Shown here: piece after piece, positions 1-5,614 of the stretch | Layout: the number at the start of each line of letters is the position of its first letter | Position numbering within the stretch: position 1 is the first letter of the stretch | Assembly: GCA_947166335.1 (NCBI GenBank) | Contig: CAMVDS010000033.1 | Coordinates: 1 to 5,614 of the forward strand | Source of the DNA: an uncultured Mollicutes bacterium | GTDB taxonomy: Bacteria; Bacillota_I; Bacilli_A; Acholeplasmatales; JAEDCM01 | Length of the DNA: 5,614 nt | Direction of reading: 5' to 3' | The notes under the pieces: model-generated | Databases searched by the model: none | Told to the model about the DNA's origin: nothing | The model's input: the letters and a program-made list of their open reading frames with translations, nothing else | Made by a program: the position numbers and the translations under genes

Positions 1-46
1 CCTCTCTTGGGACTTTCACCCTAGACATATAACATGCCCGACATAC
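1..46 (-). mobile_element. Probable 5' end of a group II intron (IIC-like), cut by the left window edge
   Basis: Read on the minus strand from 46 down to 1, the sequence begins GTATG (46-42), close to the group II 5' consensus GTGYG with one mismatch. GGGCATG follows (39-33), then a short linker, then the hairpin GGGTGAAAGTCCC (21-9) and AAGAGAGG up to the edge. From memory, this order matches the start of domain I in bacterial group IIC introns such as that of Oceanobacillus iheyensis, which opens GTGTGCCCGGCATG and carries GGGTGAGAGTCCC about the same distance in. The putative junction lies 7 bases behind the stem of the terminator at 50-79, the kind of site that group IIC introns target. 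Only 46 bases are visible, so the intron-encoded reverse transcriptase, domain V and the 3' end cannot be seen. The boundary at 46 is an inference. Confidence 0.6.
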
Positions 47-49
47 ATT

Positions 50-79
50 AAAAAGGATTGAGTTTTTATTCTCAATCCT
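50..79 (-). terminator. Intrinsic terminator closing the SPFH/zinc-ribbon unit
   Basis: A perfect 9-bp stem (54-62 with 71-79; AGGATTGAG / CTCAATCCT) with an 8-base loop starts 6 bases after the stop codon of the zinc-ribbon membrane protein. On the minus strand it is followed by a run of T (53-50, plus the last stem base). On the plus strand the same stem is followed by AATTTTTT, so it could also stop transcription coming from the left. The putative group II intron begins just beyond it. Confidence 0.85.
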
Positions 80-85
80 AATTTT

Positions 86-1378
86 TTATTTAGATGAAGA
101 TCTTTTTGTTTTATATACCTTACGATACATAAATATATCTCTTCTATAATCAATAAATAAGCTGTCTTGTTTTTCATAATTTGCAGCACCATATTGGAAT
201 CTTACATTCTTCATCTTTCTTCTCCATATGAACATTATACTTAAAGAAATGATTAAGCCTGCAAACACACCAATTAATGCTGGCATTGCGAAATCTCCAT
301 CTCCCTTTAGTGCGAACACTAATCCAAATATTGCACCACCAAAGATTAAAAAGAACATAAACATGAATAAAATAAATTTAATTGGTGAAATAGGTAGATT
401 TCCTGCAATCTTTCCACTTTGACCATTTACTGCAAAATAGAAATGCTTTTCTTTCCATGTTGTATGTAATAGCCATACTGGATATAATGCATATTTAGCT
501 TCTGTATTAGAGAATTGTAAAGTTGAATCCTTTACCTCAACAGAATCATAGCCTTTTATATCTCTTCTGAAGGCAGCTATTGTACCTTCTTTAAATCTAG
601 TTGTTGCTCTACCGAATGTTTCATCTTTTGAAACATCATAACGATCTGCAGCATAACCTGCTAAATATGCTACATTGAAATCTTCTGCTTCATTAAAATC
701 AAATGGTTCAATTGATTCCATTAATTCATCTTGCATCTTTTTAGAGCCATCAACTGGCACATGCTCGAAGCCAATACCACCACCACGAACAACTGAATAG
801 TGGTTTTCTTCTTTTACATCATAATCACCAGATGTATATCTTTTAACCTTAATACCTTCATATCTAACCTTACCTGTTACATCAGCATCGAAAATCCAGA
901 AAGGAACATATAATGATTTTATTTCTTGGATTGTGTTAGTTTTAGAAAATGAATGAGGTAATAAAGGTCTTCTTCTTATAAATTTCTTTAATGCATCTAT
1001 TGAAAAATCCTTGTCCTTTTTAAATGGAATAATATAATTTGGCTTTAAATCACCATGTAATTCCTTAGATACAACTAAGTTATTGCCGCAATATGGACAA
1101 GTTGTAGATGAAGTTGTCTCCTCACAAATGATTTCTCCACCACAGGAATTACATGAATAAATCTTCATTCCTTTAGCATCCTCATTTGTATAAGAATCAA
1201 TCATTGATTCATCCCAAGATGTATCTTCAGTACCAGCATCAGCTAAATCATCAGTATATTCCTTTAAATCTGCTGCACTAAATTGTGAATCACAATATGG
1301 ACATACTATATTTTGACTTTTATTATCAAAATTTAGGGCACCACCACAGCATGGACACTTAAATTCTAAATTTGCCAT
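86..1378 (-). CDS. Zinc-ribbon membrane protein, YdjG-like, 430 aa
   Basis: Two N-terminal zinc ribbons are visible: C8/C11 with C26/C29, and C76/C79 with C94/C97, separated by an acidic linker (about 37-68). They are followed by a soluble middle region (about 110-330) with aromatic motifs YVPFWIFD (157-164) and YALYPVWLLH (296-305). Two hydrophobic helices (about 334-357 and 364-385) and a basic C-terminal tail follow. There is no signal peptide, so the ribbons are probably cytoplasmic. The layout resembles B. subtilis YdjG, a membrane partner of an SPFH protein in a PspA-linked envelope-stress system. Family members are often mislabelled as helicase or primosomal proteins because of the ribbons. 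The start is supported by GGAGG at 1388-1392, 9 bases upstream. The gene lies 47 bp behind the SPFH gene, with a small terminator between them, and no separate promoter was recognised. The zinc-ribbon and membrane layout is clear; the role is inferred. Confidence 0.85.
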   Translation of the reverse strand: MANLEFKCPCCGGALNFDNKSQNIVCPYCDSQFSAADLKEYTDDLADAGTEDTSWDESMIDSYTNEDAKGMKIYSCNSCGGEIICEETTSSTTCPYCGNNLVVSKELHGDLKPNYIIPFKKDKDFSIDALKKFIRRRPLLPHSFSKTNTIQEIKSLYVPFWIFDADVTGKVRYEGIKVKRYTSGDYDVKEENHYSVVRGGGIGFEHVPVDGSKKMQDELMESIEPFDFNEAEDFNVAYLAGYAADRYDVSKDETFGRATTRFKEGTIAAFRRDIKGYDSVEVKDSTLQFSNTEAKYALYPVWLLHTTWKEKHFYFAVNGQSGKIAGNLPISPIKFILFMFMFFLIFGGAIFGLVFALKGDGDFAMPALIGVFAGLIISLSIMFIWRRKMKNVRFQYGAANYEKQDSLFIDYRRDIFMYRKVYKTKRSSSK

Positions 1379-1397
1379 TTCTTATAACCTCCGTATT

Positions 1398-1418
1398 AAA
1401 AAAGCCTGTGAAAGGCTT
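1398..1418 (-). terminator. Short intercistronic terminator or attenuator
   Basis: On the minus strand, AAGCCT (1418-1413) pairs perfectly with AGGCTT (1407-1402) around the 5-base loop TTCAC, and a run of six T (1403-1398, two of them in the stem) follows. The stem is only 6 bp with three G-C pairs, so partial readthrough is likely. It sits 7 bases after the SPFH stop codon and ends 5 bases before the GGAGG of the next gene. It could therefore reduce, rather than abolish, expression of the zinc-ribbon membrane protein. Confidence 0.65.
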
Positions 1419-1425
1419 CTTTAGA

Positions 1426-2826
1426 TTATTTTAAATCCTTATCGTCGAATGGATCTCCACACTCTGGACAGAATTTAGGTGGATTAGCTGGATCTTTTGG
1501 CTCCCATCCACACTTATCACACTTATATTTAGGAGTTCCTGCTGGCTTTGGTTTACCACAGTTAGCACAGAACTTACCTTTATTTATTGTACCACATGAG
1601 CATGTCCAACCTTCTGCAGATGGTTTTGGAGTACCACATTCAGGGCAGAATTTACCTGTTGCAGCCTTACCACACTTAGGGCATGTCCAACCATCAGCAA
1701 CTGGCTTTGGAGTACCACATTCAGGGCAGAATTTACCTGTTGCAGTCTTTCCACAATTTGGACAAGTCCAACCCCCTTGAGCTTGTTGTTGCTGTGCTTG
1801 TTGAGCTTGTTGCTGTTGATTCATATCATAGAATCCTTGAGCATCCATACCACCAGCTGCACCAGCGGCCATACGCATACCAAAGAATCCCATTGCAGCA
1901 CCATTTGCATTACCTGCAGCTGCCTTTAATGCTTCTGCTTGAGCTTCAACTAATGTTGCACCAGCCATACCTGGATTTCTTGCAAGAACATTCTTTCTTT
2001 GTAATTCCTTAATTAAATCCTCATCTTCCTTAGGAAGTGTTACAGATCCTAAGGCAATTGTAATAATTTCAAGACCACGATGGCTTGACCACTTTTCATC
2101 AAGTGCGTCATTCATAGCTTGACATAAATCAGGAATATGAGTAACGATTTGATTTGGTCTTAATTGTTTTTCAGATAATTTACCGAATGCTGGTTGTAAA
2201 GCACTGATAAATTCAGTCTTTAATTGATTATCAATTTGTGATCTAGTAAAGTTTTGAGTAATATTACCACAAACATTTTGATAGAACAAAATTGGGTTAG
2301 TTATCTTGTATGAGAAAATACCATTACAACGAACAGATACATCGATATCTAATCCTACGTTATTATCAACAATACGGAATGGAACAGGATTTGGAGTTCC
2401 AAATTTACTATCCATTAATTCCTTTGTGTTGAAATAATAAACTCTTTGGTCATGGCCTGTATCTCCACCATAAGTAAAACGTCTACCAATAGTTTTGAAT
2501 AATCCAATAACTCTTTCACCAAATGAACCTACAAAAATTGAAGATTCAGTTGATTTATCAAATATATATCCTCCTGGTTCTGCTGCAAATTCAACAACCT
2601 TACCATCGTCAACAACGATCATACATTGACCATCTGCGACAGCAATTTTAGAACCATTAGATATAATGTTTTCACTACCTTTAGTATTAGAAGATCTCCA
2701 TGAAGTCTTCTTTTGGCCCTTTGAAACTAATACATCTGCAGGTAAAGATTCGCAATAAAAATACTCTTTCCATTGATCTGCAAATGTACCACCTACGGCA
2801 CCAACAAATGCTTTAATTAATCCCAT
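1426..2826 (-). CDS. SPFH/band 7 protein with four C-terminal zinc ribbons, YdjI-like, 466 aa
   Basis: The N-terminus (MGLIKAFVGAVGGTFADQWK) and the NIISNGSKIAVADGQCMI block (53-70) are characteristic of the YdjI-type SPFH family, often labelled 'virion core protein' in databases. The SPFH region spans roughly 45-280, with a probable helical stretch to about 305. An Ala/Gly/Met-rich segment (301-330) and a poly-Gln linker (337-350) follow. Four zinc ribbons complete the protein: C355/C358/C367/C370, C382/C385/C394/C397, C409/C411/C420/C423 (CxC in the first half) and C436/C439/C453/C456. No transmembrane helix is seen; membrane contact could come from the amphipathic-looking N-terminus or from the partner protein. 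SPFH proteins form oligomeric membrane scaffolds, and in B. subtilis YdjI helps hold PspA at the membrane. The start is supported by AGGAGGG at 2835-2841, 8 bases upstream, with a strong promoter behind it. Family assignment is firm; function here is inferred from B. subtilis. Confidence 0.92.
   Translation of the reverse strand: MGLIKAFVGAVGGTFADQWKEYFYCESLPADVLVSKGQKKTSWRSSNTKGSENIISNGSKIAVADGQCMIVVDDGKVVEFAAEPGGYIFDKSTESSIFVGSFGERVIGLFKTIGRRFTYGGDTGHDQRVYYFNTKELMDSKFGTPNPVPFRIVDNNVGLDIDVSVRCNGIFSYKITNPILFYQNVCGNITQNFTRSQIDNQLKTEFISALQPAFGKLSEKQLRPNQIVTHIPDLCQAMNDALDEKWSSHRGLEIITIALGSVTLPKEDEDLIKELQRKNVLARNPGMAGATLVEAQAEALKAAAGNANGAAMGFFGMRMAAGAAGGMDAQGFYDMNQQQQAQQAQQQQAQGGWTCPNCGKTATGKFCPECGTPKPVADGWTCPKCGKAATGKFCPECGTPKPSAEGWTCSCGTINKGKFCANCGKPKPAGTPKYKCDKCGWEPKDPANPPKFCPECGDPFDDKDLK
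1625..1745 (-). repeat. 81-bp period direct repeat within the zinc-ribbon region
   Basis: The 40 bases at 1625-1664 are identical to those at 1706-1745, exactly 81 bp (27 codons) apart and in frame. They encode most of the second and first zinc ribbons of the SPFH protein (shared residues include ATGKFCPECGTPKP). Flanking bases diverge quickly. This points to a fairly recent duplication, or gene conversion, of one ribbon module. Confidence 0.9.
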
Positions 2827-2856
2827 ATTAAAAACCCTCCTAGGAATACTATTTTT

Positions 2857-2885
2857 ATTATAAAATAAAAACAGTTTCTTTTCAA
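2857..2885 (-). promoter_or_regulatory. Sigma-A-type promoter of the SPFH/zinc-ribbon unit
   Basis: On the minus strand, TTGAAA (2885-2880) is separated by exactly 17 bp from a perfect TATAAT (2862-2857). The AGGAGGG of the SPFH gene starts 15 bases after the -10 box, so the leader should be about 25 bases. The pattern fits the housekeeping sigma factor. The SigW-type signature (TGAAAC and CGTA) known for the B. subtilis ydjFGHI operon is not present. An AT-only inverted repeat (2852-2871) overlaps the -10 box. Confidence 0.85.
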
Positions 2886-2896
2886 TAAATAATAAG

Positions 2897-2921
2897 AGTA
2901 TTAATCTTTTATAGTATTAAT
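2897..2921. repeat. Pair of 9-bp direct repeats upstream of the SPFH promoter
   Basis: AGTATTAAT occurs at 2897-2905 and again at 2913-2921, 16 bp apart start to start. The pair lies between the terminator of the ABC unit and the -35 box at 2880-2885, starting 11 bp upstream of that box. It could be an operator, an AT-rich upstream promoter element, or chance in AT-rich DNA. Confidence 0.5.
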
Positions 2922-2923
2922 TT

Positions 2924-2966
2924 AAAAGGGAGCTGTTAAGAAACTAAAAATCTTAACAGCCCCCTT
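2924..2966 (-). terminator. Intrinsic terminator of the ABC transporter unit
   Basis: A long hairpin pairs 2951-2966 with 2926-2941 (16 bp, 9-base loop), starting 4 bases after the permease stop codon. On the minus strand the one irregular position is a G-U wobble, while on the plus strand it is an A-C mismatch, so the structure is better formed for transcription from the permease. It is followed by TTTT (two bases in the stem) and then AAATTAAT, a short U-tract compensated by a stable stem. Confidence 0.85.
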
Positions 2967-2970
2967 CTTA

Positions 2971-4980
2971 TTATAAAGGTAAATCCTTCTTTTCAAATCT
3001 AATAGAACCAATTATATAGCCTGCTAATCCAACAATAACTAATATAATTAATTTATAAATCCAAGCATTACCACCATCTAGAATTGATACAACATCAAAT
3101 AAAGAAATTAATGATACATAATTGAAATTATTTAAAGCAGAAATTCTAACAACTGAAGGAATTACTGGTGAACCAAATAAACCTAGCATTGTTGCAACTA
3201 AGAAAAACATAGAAATTCCACCACCTAATGCCATTGCCTTTTTACTTCTATCAAAGATACAAGATGTTAAATAATTAATACCTGAAATAGCAAATAATGT
3301 TACAAATGCACCTAGGTTAATTAATATTAATTTTAAATATGTTAAATCAGTTGTAACATCAGCAATTGCAAAGCAAATACAAGATGTAATTGTTGTACAA
3401 ATAAACATTAATAATAAAGAACCTGCAAGATAAATTGCTTGAGTAAATGTTACTTCCTTTCTTCTTGTTGATGTTGATAAAACATAAGCCATTGAACCAG
3501 TATCAACTTGTCCAGCAATTAAAGAATTTGAACACATAATTAAATAGATAATTGGAAGTAATAATCCTGCCATCTTAAAGAATATAGAACCAACAATTAA
3601 ACCATATAAATCCATAGTGCCTAATTCATGAATACCATCTGATACATTTTCGGGTAATTTATCTAATAAAGAACCTGCGACATCAATAAATAGCTTATCA
3701 TGAATTTCGCTTTTTTTAGCTTTATATAAATCTTCATTAGCTTTTATATTTTCATCTATTAATGAATATTCATAATTTAATTTATTTTGGAATTCTACAA
3801 TACTTTCATAAGCAATTTTATAAGTATTTTTATAATCAAATCCCATTGCATCATATTTTTCTTCAGTGACCTTATAATCCTTTAAAATATTAAGTATTTC
3901 TTTTTTATAATCTGCTGAAGTTAATTTAGCTCCAACAACCATTGCACAAGCTTTTGCTGCACGATTTTCTAAAAATTCAGATCTATCATTTGTTATAAAT
4001 TCAAGTAAAGAATAACCTTGGCAATCATTATATTCATAATTTTCAACATCTGATAACATATAAGATGAAAAATCATTAATATATTCATCAGGTATTTCTT
4101 CATTATTTTTACTATATTCGCTATCTAATAAATGATTTGGATTAATAGTAAGCATTGTAACCTTATATTCATTTGAATTTTCATCATAATATAATTTAAT
4201 AGAATCACTTGCATAAGTATAAGAAGGAATAACATACATTTCTTTAAATTTATTTGTTACATCAGCTTCAGTTTCTGATTGAATTTCATTTAATTCATTT
4301 GCTAATTCTTCTTGAGCTTCTAAAGTATATTCTTCTTGCTTTGATGCAATAATAGATGCTTTTGCATTAGCAATATGCTCATTTTTAATTTTTTCAGTTT
4401 CTAATGCAATATATTTAGCTTTAACCTCTTCAATAGCTTCATTTTGAGTTTTTCCTTGAGCCATTAAAGCTCCAATTTCATCCTCAGCTTCTTCTTTTGA
4501 CATATCAGATGCTACAGCATTTGCGATTTCTGATTTAATTTCATTTTCTTCACTTAGTACTTTTTCTTCTACTGCATTAGTTATTTTTTCTGTAACTAAA
4601 TCTTTAACAAGATTTGCACATTCTAAATATGCTTCTTGAGTTTTTGCCTCCTTATAAGCTTTAAATATATTAGCATTTTCTTTTGTATTTAATTCATTAA
4701 ATTTTGATGTAAATTTCAAATCAAATTCCTTTTCACCATTTAAAGCTTTATCCTCTACATTAATTGATGTTTTTTTAATTTCACTTGTAATTAATTCTTG
4801 AATAATAGTATCTTGTACTCCATCCTTTACACTTGAAATATTGCTAGTACCAGATATTAACATAACACAAGATAGCATAAAGCATACCGCAACTGTTATT
4901 ATTAACCACATTAATCCATTTGCTTTGCAACTTTGCTTAAACAAAGCTTTAGAAAATAATCTTCTTTTATTATTTTTCAT
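2971..4980 (-). CDS. ABC transporter permease (ABC-2 type) with a large extracellular domain, 669 aa
   Basis: A basic N-terminus leads into one transmembrane helix (about 23-44). A hydrophilic region of about 410 residues (45-455) follows, then a block of about five helices (roughly 458-484, 512-539, 547-573, 581-603 and 642-661). The loop after the second helix reads GQVDTGSMAYVLSTSTRR (490-507), resembling the cytoplasmic coupling segment of ABC-2 (NosY-type) permeases. By topology the long region should lie outside the cell. Residues about 105-245 are rich in Glu, Lys and Ala and probably form helices or coiled coils, and the part after 250 looks more globular. Translation starts at an ATG with GGAGGG at 4989-4994, 8 bases upstream, inside the end of the ATPase gene. 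The 11-bp overlap indicates tight coupling. The substrate is unknown; export of a peptide, lipid or drug is possible. YhgE/Pip-type permeases share a similar overall layout, but the C-terminal block looks different. Confidence 0.88.
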   Translation of the reverse strand: MKNNKRRLFSKALFKQSCKANGLMWLIITVAVCFMLSCVMLISGTSNISSVKDGVQDTIIQELITSEIKKTSINVEDKALNGEKEFDLKFTSKFNELNTKENANIFKAYKEAKTQEAYLECANLVKDLVTEKITNAVEEKVLSEENEIKSEIANAVASDMSKEEAEDEIGALMAQGKTQNEAIEEVKAKYIALETEKIKNEHIANAKASIIASKQEEYTLEAQEELANELNEIQSETEADVTNKFKEMYVIPSYTYASDSIKLYYDENSNEYKVTMLTINPNHLLDSEYSKNNEEIPDEYINDFSSYMLSDVENYEYNDCQGYSLLEFITNDRSEFLENRAAKACAMVVGAKLTSADYKKEILNILKDYKVTEEKYDAMGFDYKNTYKIAYESIVEFQNKLNYEYSLIDENIKANEDLYKAKKSEIHDKLFIDVAGSLLDKLPENVSDGIHELGTMDLYGLIVGSIFFKMAGLLLPIIYLIMCSNSLIAGQVDTGSMAYVLSTSTRRKEVTFTQAIYLAGSLLLMFICTTITSCICFAIADVTTDLTYLKLILINLGAFVTLFAISGINYLTSCIFDRSKKAMALGGGISMFFLVATMLGLFGSPVIPSVVRISALNNFNYVSLISLFDVVSILDGGNAWIYKLIILVIVGLAGYIIGSIRFEKKDLPL

Positions 4981-5614
4981 CGTTATTACCCTCCATAATT
5001 TCTTTAAAATGCTTTTCTAAGGTATATTTAACCTCAGATATAAATTTCACATTTAATCCATCTAATTTTAAAAATAAATTGTTGATATTTTCTTTATTTA
5101 TTTCAATAGTACATTGATTGTATTTTTCTTGAATTCTAATAATTTTAAAATTCATTTTCATAAATTTATTAAATGATTCAGCATCATTAAATTCAATTTT
5201 AAAATCAACTTCATTTCTATTTTTAATTGTCTTCATGTCAGCTATATCAATAATATGTCCATTAGATATTAAAGCTACCTTATCACAGGTATCTTCCATT
5301 TCATTAAACATATGAGATGACATAAATATTGTTTTTCCCTTTTGATGTTCACGCTTAATAATATTTAAAAATGCATCTCTCATTAATGGGTCTAATCCTG
5401 TAGTTGGTTCATCTAAAATAATTATTGGTGAATCAGCCATTAAAGCGGCAACTAAGGCTGTTTTTTGCTTCATACCCTTACTCATTCTTTTTAAGTTAGC
5501 TTTAGGATCTAGCTGTAATTCTTTTATTAAAGAATCAGCATAGCTTAAATCAGTTATTCCTTTATATTCAGCTTGACTCTTTAAGAAATTAACACCTGTT
5601 TTTAAATCAGGGAA
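4970..5614 (-). CDS. ABC transporter ATP-binding protein, N-terminus missing at the right window edge (214 aa visible)
   Basis: The reading frame stays open to the window edge, so the true start lies outside. The first visible residues read FPDLKTGVNFLKSQ, part of the helical subdomain. The signature motif is the variant MSKGMKQK (visible residues 44-51), followed by Walker B and D-loop IIILDEPTTGLDP (64-76, catalytic Glu 69) and the H-loop histidine in MSSH (His 101). Walker A and the Q-loop are outside the window. The ATG at 5483-5485 encodes the first residue of the signature motif and cannot be the start of a working protein. A C-terminal extension (about 113-214) with TLEKHFKEIMEG near the end is typical of ATPases paired with ABC-2 permeases. 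The stop overlaps the start of the permease gene, so the two should form one exporter that uses ATP at the inner membrane face. Confidence 0.93.
   Translation of the reverse strand, partial: FPDLKTGVNFLKSQAEYKGITDLSYADSLIKELQLDPKANLKRMSKGMKQKTALVAALMADSPIIILDEPTTGLDPLMRDAFLNIIKREHQKGKTIFMSSHMFNEMEDTCDKVALISNGHIIDIADMKTIKNRNEVDFKIEFNDAESFNKFMKMNFKIIRIQEKYNQCTIEINKENINNLFLKLDGLNVKFISEVKYTLEKHFKEIMEGNNDEK

Noticed and set aside
1..46. Cobalamin-type riboswitch, because GGGTGAAAGTCCC resembles the GGTGAAAATCC part of that RNA
   Set aside because: The bases following on the minus strand (AAGAGAGG) do not give the expected conserved CTGCCCCCGCAACTG-like continuation, and the position behind a terminator with GTATG and GGGCATG upstream fits a group II intron better.
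228..422. 64-codon open frame on the plus strand
   Set aside because: It lies wholly inside the zinc-ribbon membrane protein gene on the other strand, has no good ribosome binding site, and its composition (Asn, Ile, Lys, Pro) is that of an antisense shadow.
1379..1440. Separate promoter for the zinc-ribbon membrane protein gene (TAAAAT-like box near 1429-1434)
   Set aside because: No acceptable -35 box lies at 16-18 bp from it, and the box is upstream of the intercistronic hairpin inside the end of the SPFH gene.
1683..2012. 109-codon open frame on the plus strand
   Set aside because: It is antisense to the zinc-ribbon, poly-Gln and Ala-rich part of the SPFH gene. Its His/Leu/Gln-rich sequence is the expected complement of those repeats.
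1426..2826. Phage or viral origin suggested by the 'virion core protein' name used for this family
   Set aside because: The name is a legacy database label. The protein is an SPFH scaffold of cellular type and no phage genes are nearby.
5483..5485. ATG as the start of the ATPase gene
   Set aside because: This Met is the first residue of the ABC signature motif (MSKGMKQK). The frame continues open and reads as typical ATPase sequence to the window edge.
1..5614. Mycoplasma-type genetic code (TGA as Trp), considered because of the low GC content
   Set aside because: All four long genes are intact under the standard bacterial code, their tryptophans are TGG, and no gene is interrupted by in-frame TGA.

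Overview
This is an AT-rich window with all protein genes on the minus strand. Every stop codon is TAA, tryptophan is encoded by TGG, and the ribosome binding sites are strong (GGAGG, AGGAGGG, GGAGGG). This fits a low-GC Firmicute or Bacilli-type bacterium, possibly an Erysipelotrichales, RF39 or Acholeplasma-like gut lineage using the standard bacterial code. The lineage is inferred from composition and gene content only.

Reading in the direction of transcription (right to left), the first unit is an ABC exporter: an ATPase cut by the right edge (4970-5614), then a permease (2971-4980) that overlaps it by 11 bp. The permease has one N-terminal membrane helix, a roughly 410-residue hydrophilic and probably extracellular region rich in Glu, Lys and Ala, and a C-terminal membrane block. 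The unit ends at a strong intrinsic terminator (2924-2966).

The second unit starts at a near-consensus housekeeping promoter (TTGAAA, 17 bp, TATAAT at 2857-2885). It encodes an SPFH/band 7 protein with four C-terminal zinc ribbons (1426-2826), then a membrane protein with two N-terminal zinc ribbons and two C-terminal transmembrane helices (86-1378). The pair resembles the YdjI and YdjG proteins of Bacillus subtilis, which work with YdjH and PspA in a membrane-stress system. No PspA or YdjH is visible here. A small intrinsic terminator in the 47-bp gap between the two genes may lower expression of the second. A bidirectional-looking hairpin terminator (50-79) closes the unit.

Just past that last terminator, the leftmost 46 bases on the minus strand look like the 5' end of a bacterial group II intron. 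They carry a GUAUG start, a GGGCAUG element and a GGGUGAAAGUCCC hairpin. Group IIC introns are known to insert directly behind terminator hairpins, which is the arrangement seen here. The rest of the element lies outside the window.

There is no gene-free stretch over 300 bases. The largest gap (2827-2970) holds the promoter, a pair of direct repeats and a terminator.
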